Source: Anabaena sp. CRKS33
GTDB taxonomy: Bacteria > Cyanobacteriota > Cyanobacteriia > Cyanobacteriales > Nostocaceae
Direction: 5' to 3'
Length of the DNA stretch: 54,288 nt
NCBI GenBank assembly: GCA_001672075.1
Contig: LJOT01000002.1
Coordinates: 1 to 54,288 of the forward strand
Below are positions 54,184 through 54,288 of the stretch, piece by piece. The notes under the pieces were generated by a model, which saw nothing but the letters and a program-made list of their open reading frames with translations, did no database searches and was not told the origin of the DNA. Position numbers and translations under genes: made by a program. Each line of letters starts with the position of its first letter. Positions within the stretch are counted from its first letter, which is position 1.

Positions 54184-54288
54184 TCCGGAACATCATACAG
54201 TACCCTAGAACAGTTAACAAGTAGATGCACCCTGATAACTAACTTCCCCTAGCCGGCTAACACCACTGGGGGTTTTTTCTTGTTTATG
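54184..54288 (+). ncRNA. nsiR1: NsiR1-like small RNA unit 3, continuing to window end
   Basis: This unit has the full TCCGGA (54184-54189), the consensus of the heterocyst-linked (DIF+) promoters, 37 bases before GTAGATGCACC at 54221. The body differs from unit 2 by one base in the hairpin loop region (CTGGCT to CCGGCT) and ends in GGGGGTTTTTT at 54268-54278. The period between units 2 and 3 is 138 bases, and the window stops right after this copy, so more copies may follow. Confidence 0.82.

Overview
The window comes from a cyanobacterium, very probably a filamentous heterocyst former of the order Nostocales with an AT-rich genome. The palindrome GCGATCGC (HIP1) recurs about twenty times and heptanucleotide tandem repeats sit between many genes. 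Gene content also fits: cytochrome c6, PII, a CAAD-domain protein, a cyanobacterial group 2 sigma factor, and, at the right end, a hetF-like gene preceded by tandem small-RNA units that look like NsiR1. No rRNA, tRNA or CRISPR array was seen.

Layout. 1-8.5 kb: 3' end of dnaK with a dnaJ partner, pdhB, a decayed IS200/IS605-type tnpB, secD-secF, a small membrane protein, a GNAT enzyme and bioF. 8.6-16.6 kb: a Rieske protein whose mononuclear iron ligands look lost, a histone-deacetylase-fold hydrolase, a 45-residue membrane protein, a TPR protein, a solute-binding protein, rpmI-rplT and priA. 17.7-24 kb: a group 2 sigma factor (probably SigC), a GNAT enzyme, petJ, and a TonB protein followed by its likely outer-membrane receptor. 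24-32 kb: a sulfur-acquisition block (sbpA-cysT-cysW-NIL protein facing a second sbp), then a class II amidotransferase and an SfnB/DszC-like flavoprotein. Both sulfate-binding proteins are almost free of sulfur amino acids. 32-37 kb: msrB, small unknowns, a 602-residue protein built from about six unfamiliar repeats, and aroC.

37-41.9 kb, between aroC and glgA, is the accessory core. It holds two different ATPase + TOPRIM-like gene pairs, each with a 4-base overlap. One (AAA ATPase + DUF4435) has the architecture of the PARIS anti-phage system (AriA/AriB); the other is AAA ATPase + DUF4276. They are interleaved with a hicB gene, a truncated hicA and a second hicB fragment. Copies of a 40-base repeat lie at the borders, and beside glgA is the leftover 3' end of another DUF4276 gene. 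I read this as a defence-gene exchange site that has turned over repeatedly.

42-54.3 kb: glgA, hemC, an Uma2 protein, several small conserved proteins, a CIA30/Rossmann fusion, a HugZ-like protein with an alpha/beta hydrolase, glnB, and the CHAT-domain gene identified as hetF. Upstream of hetF, and pointing away from it, are three small-RNA units. Each has a TCCGGA/G element at the -35 position and its own terminator, and the last is cut by the window end. The nitrogen regulator PII, HetF and the NsiR1-like array together make the right end a nitrogen/heterocyst control region.
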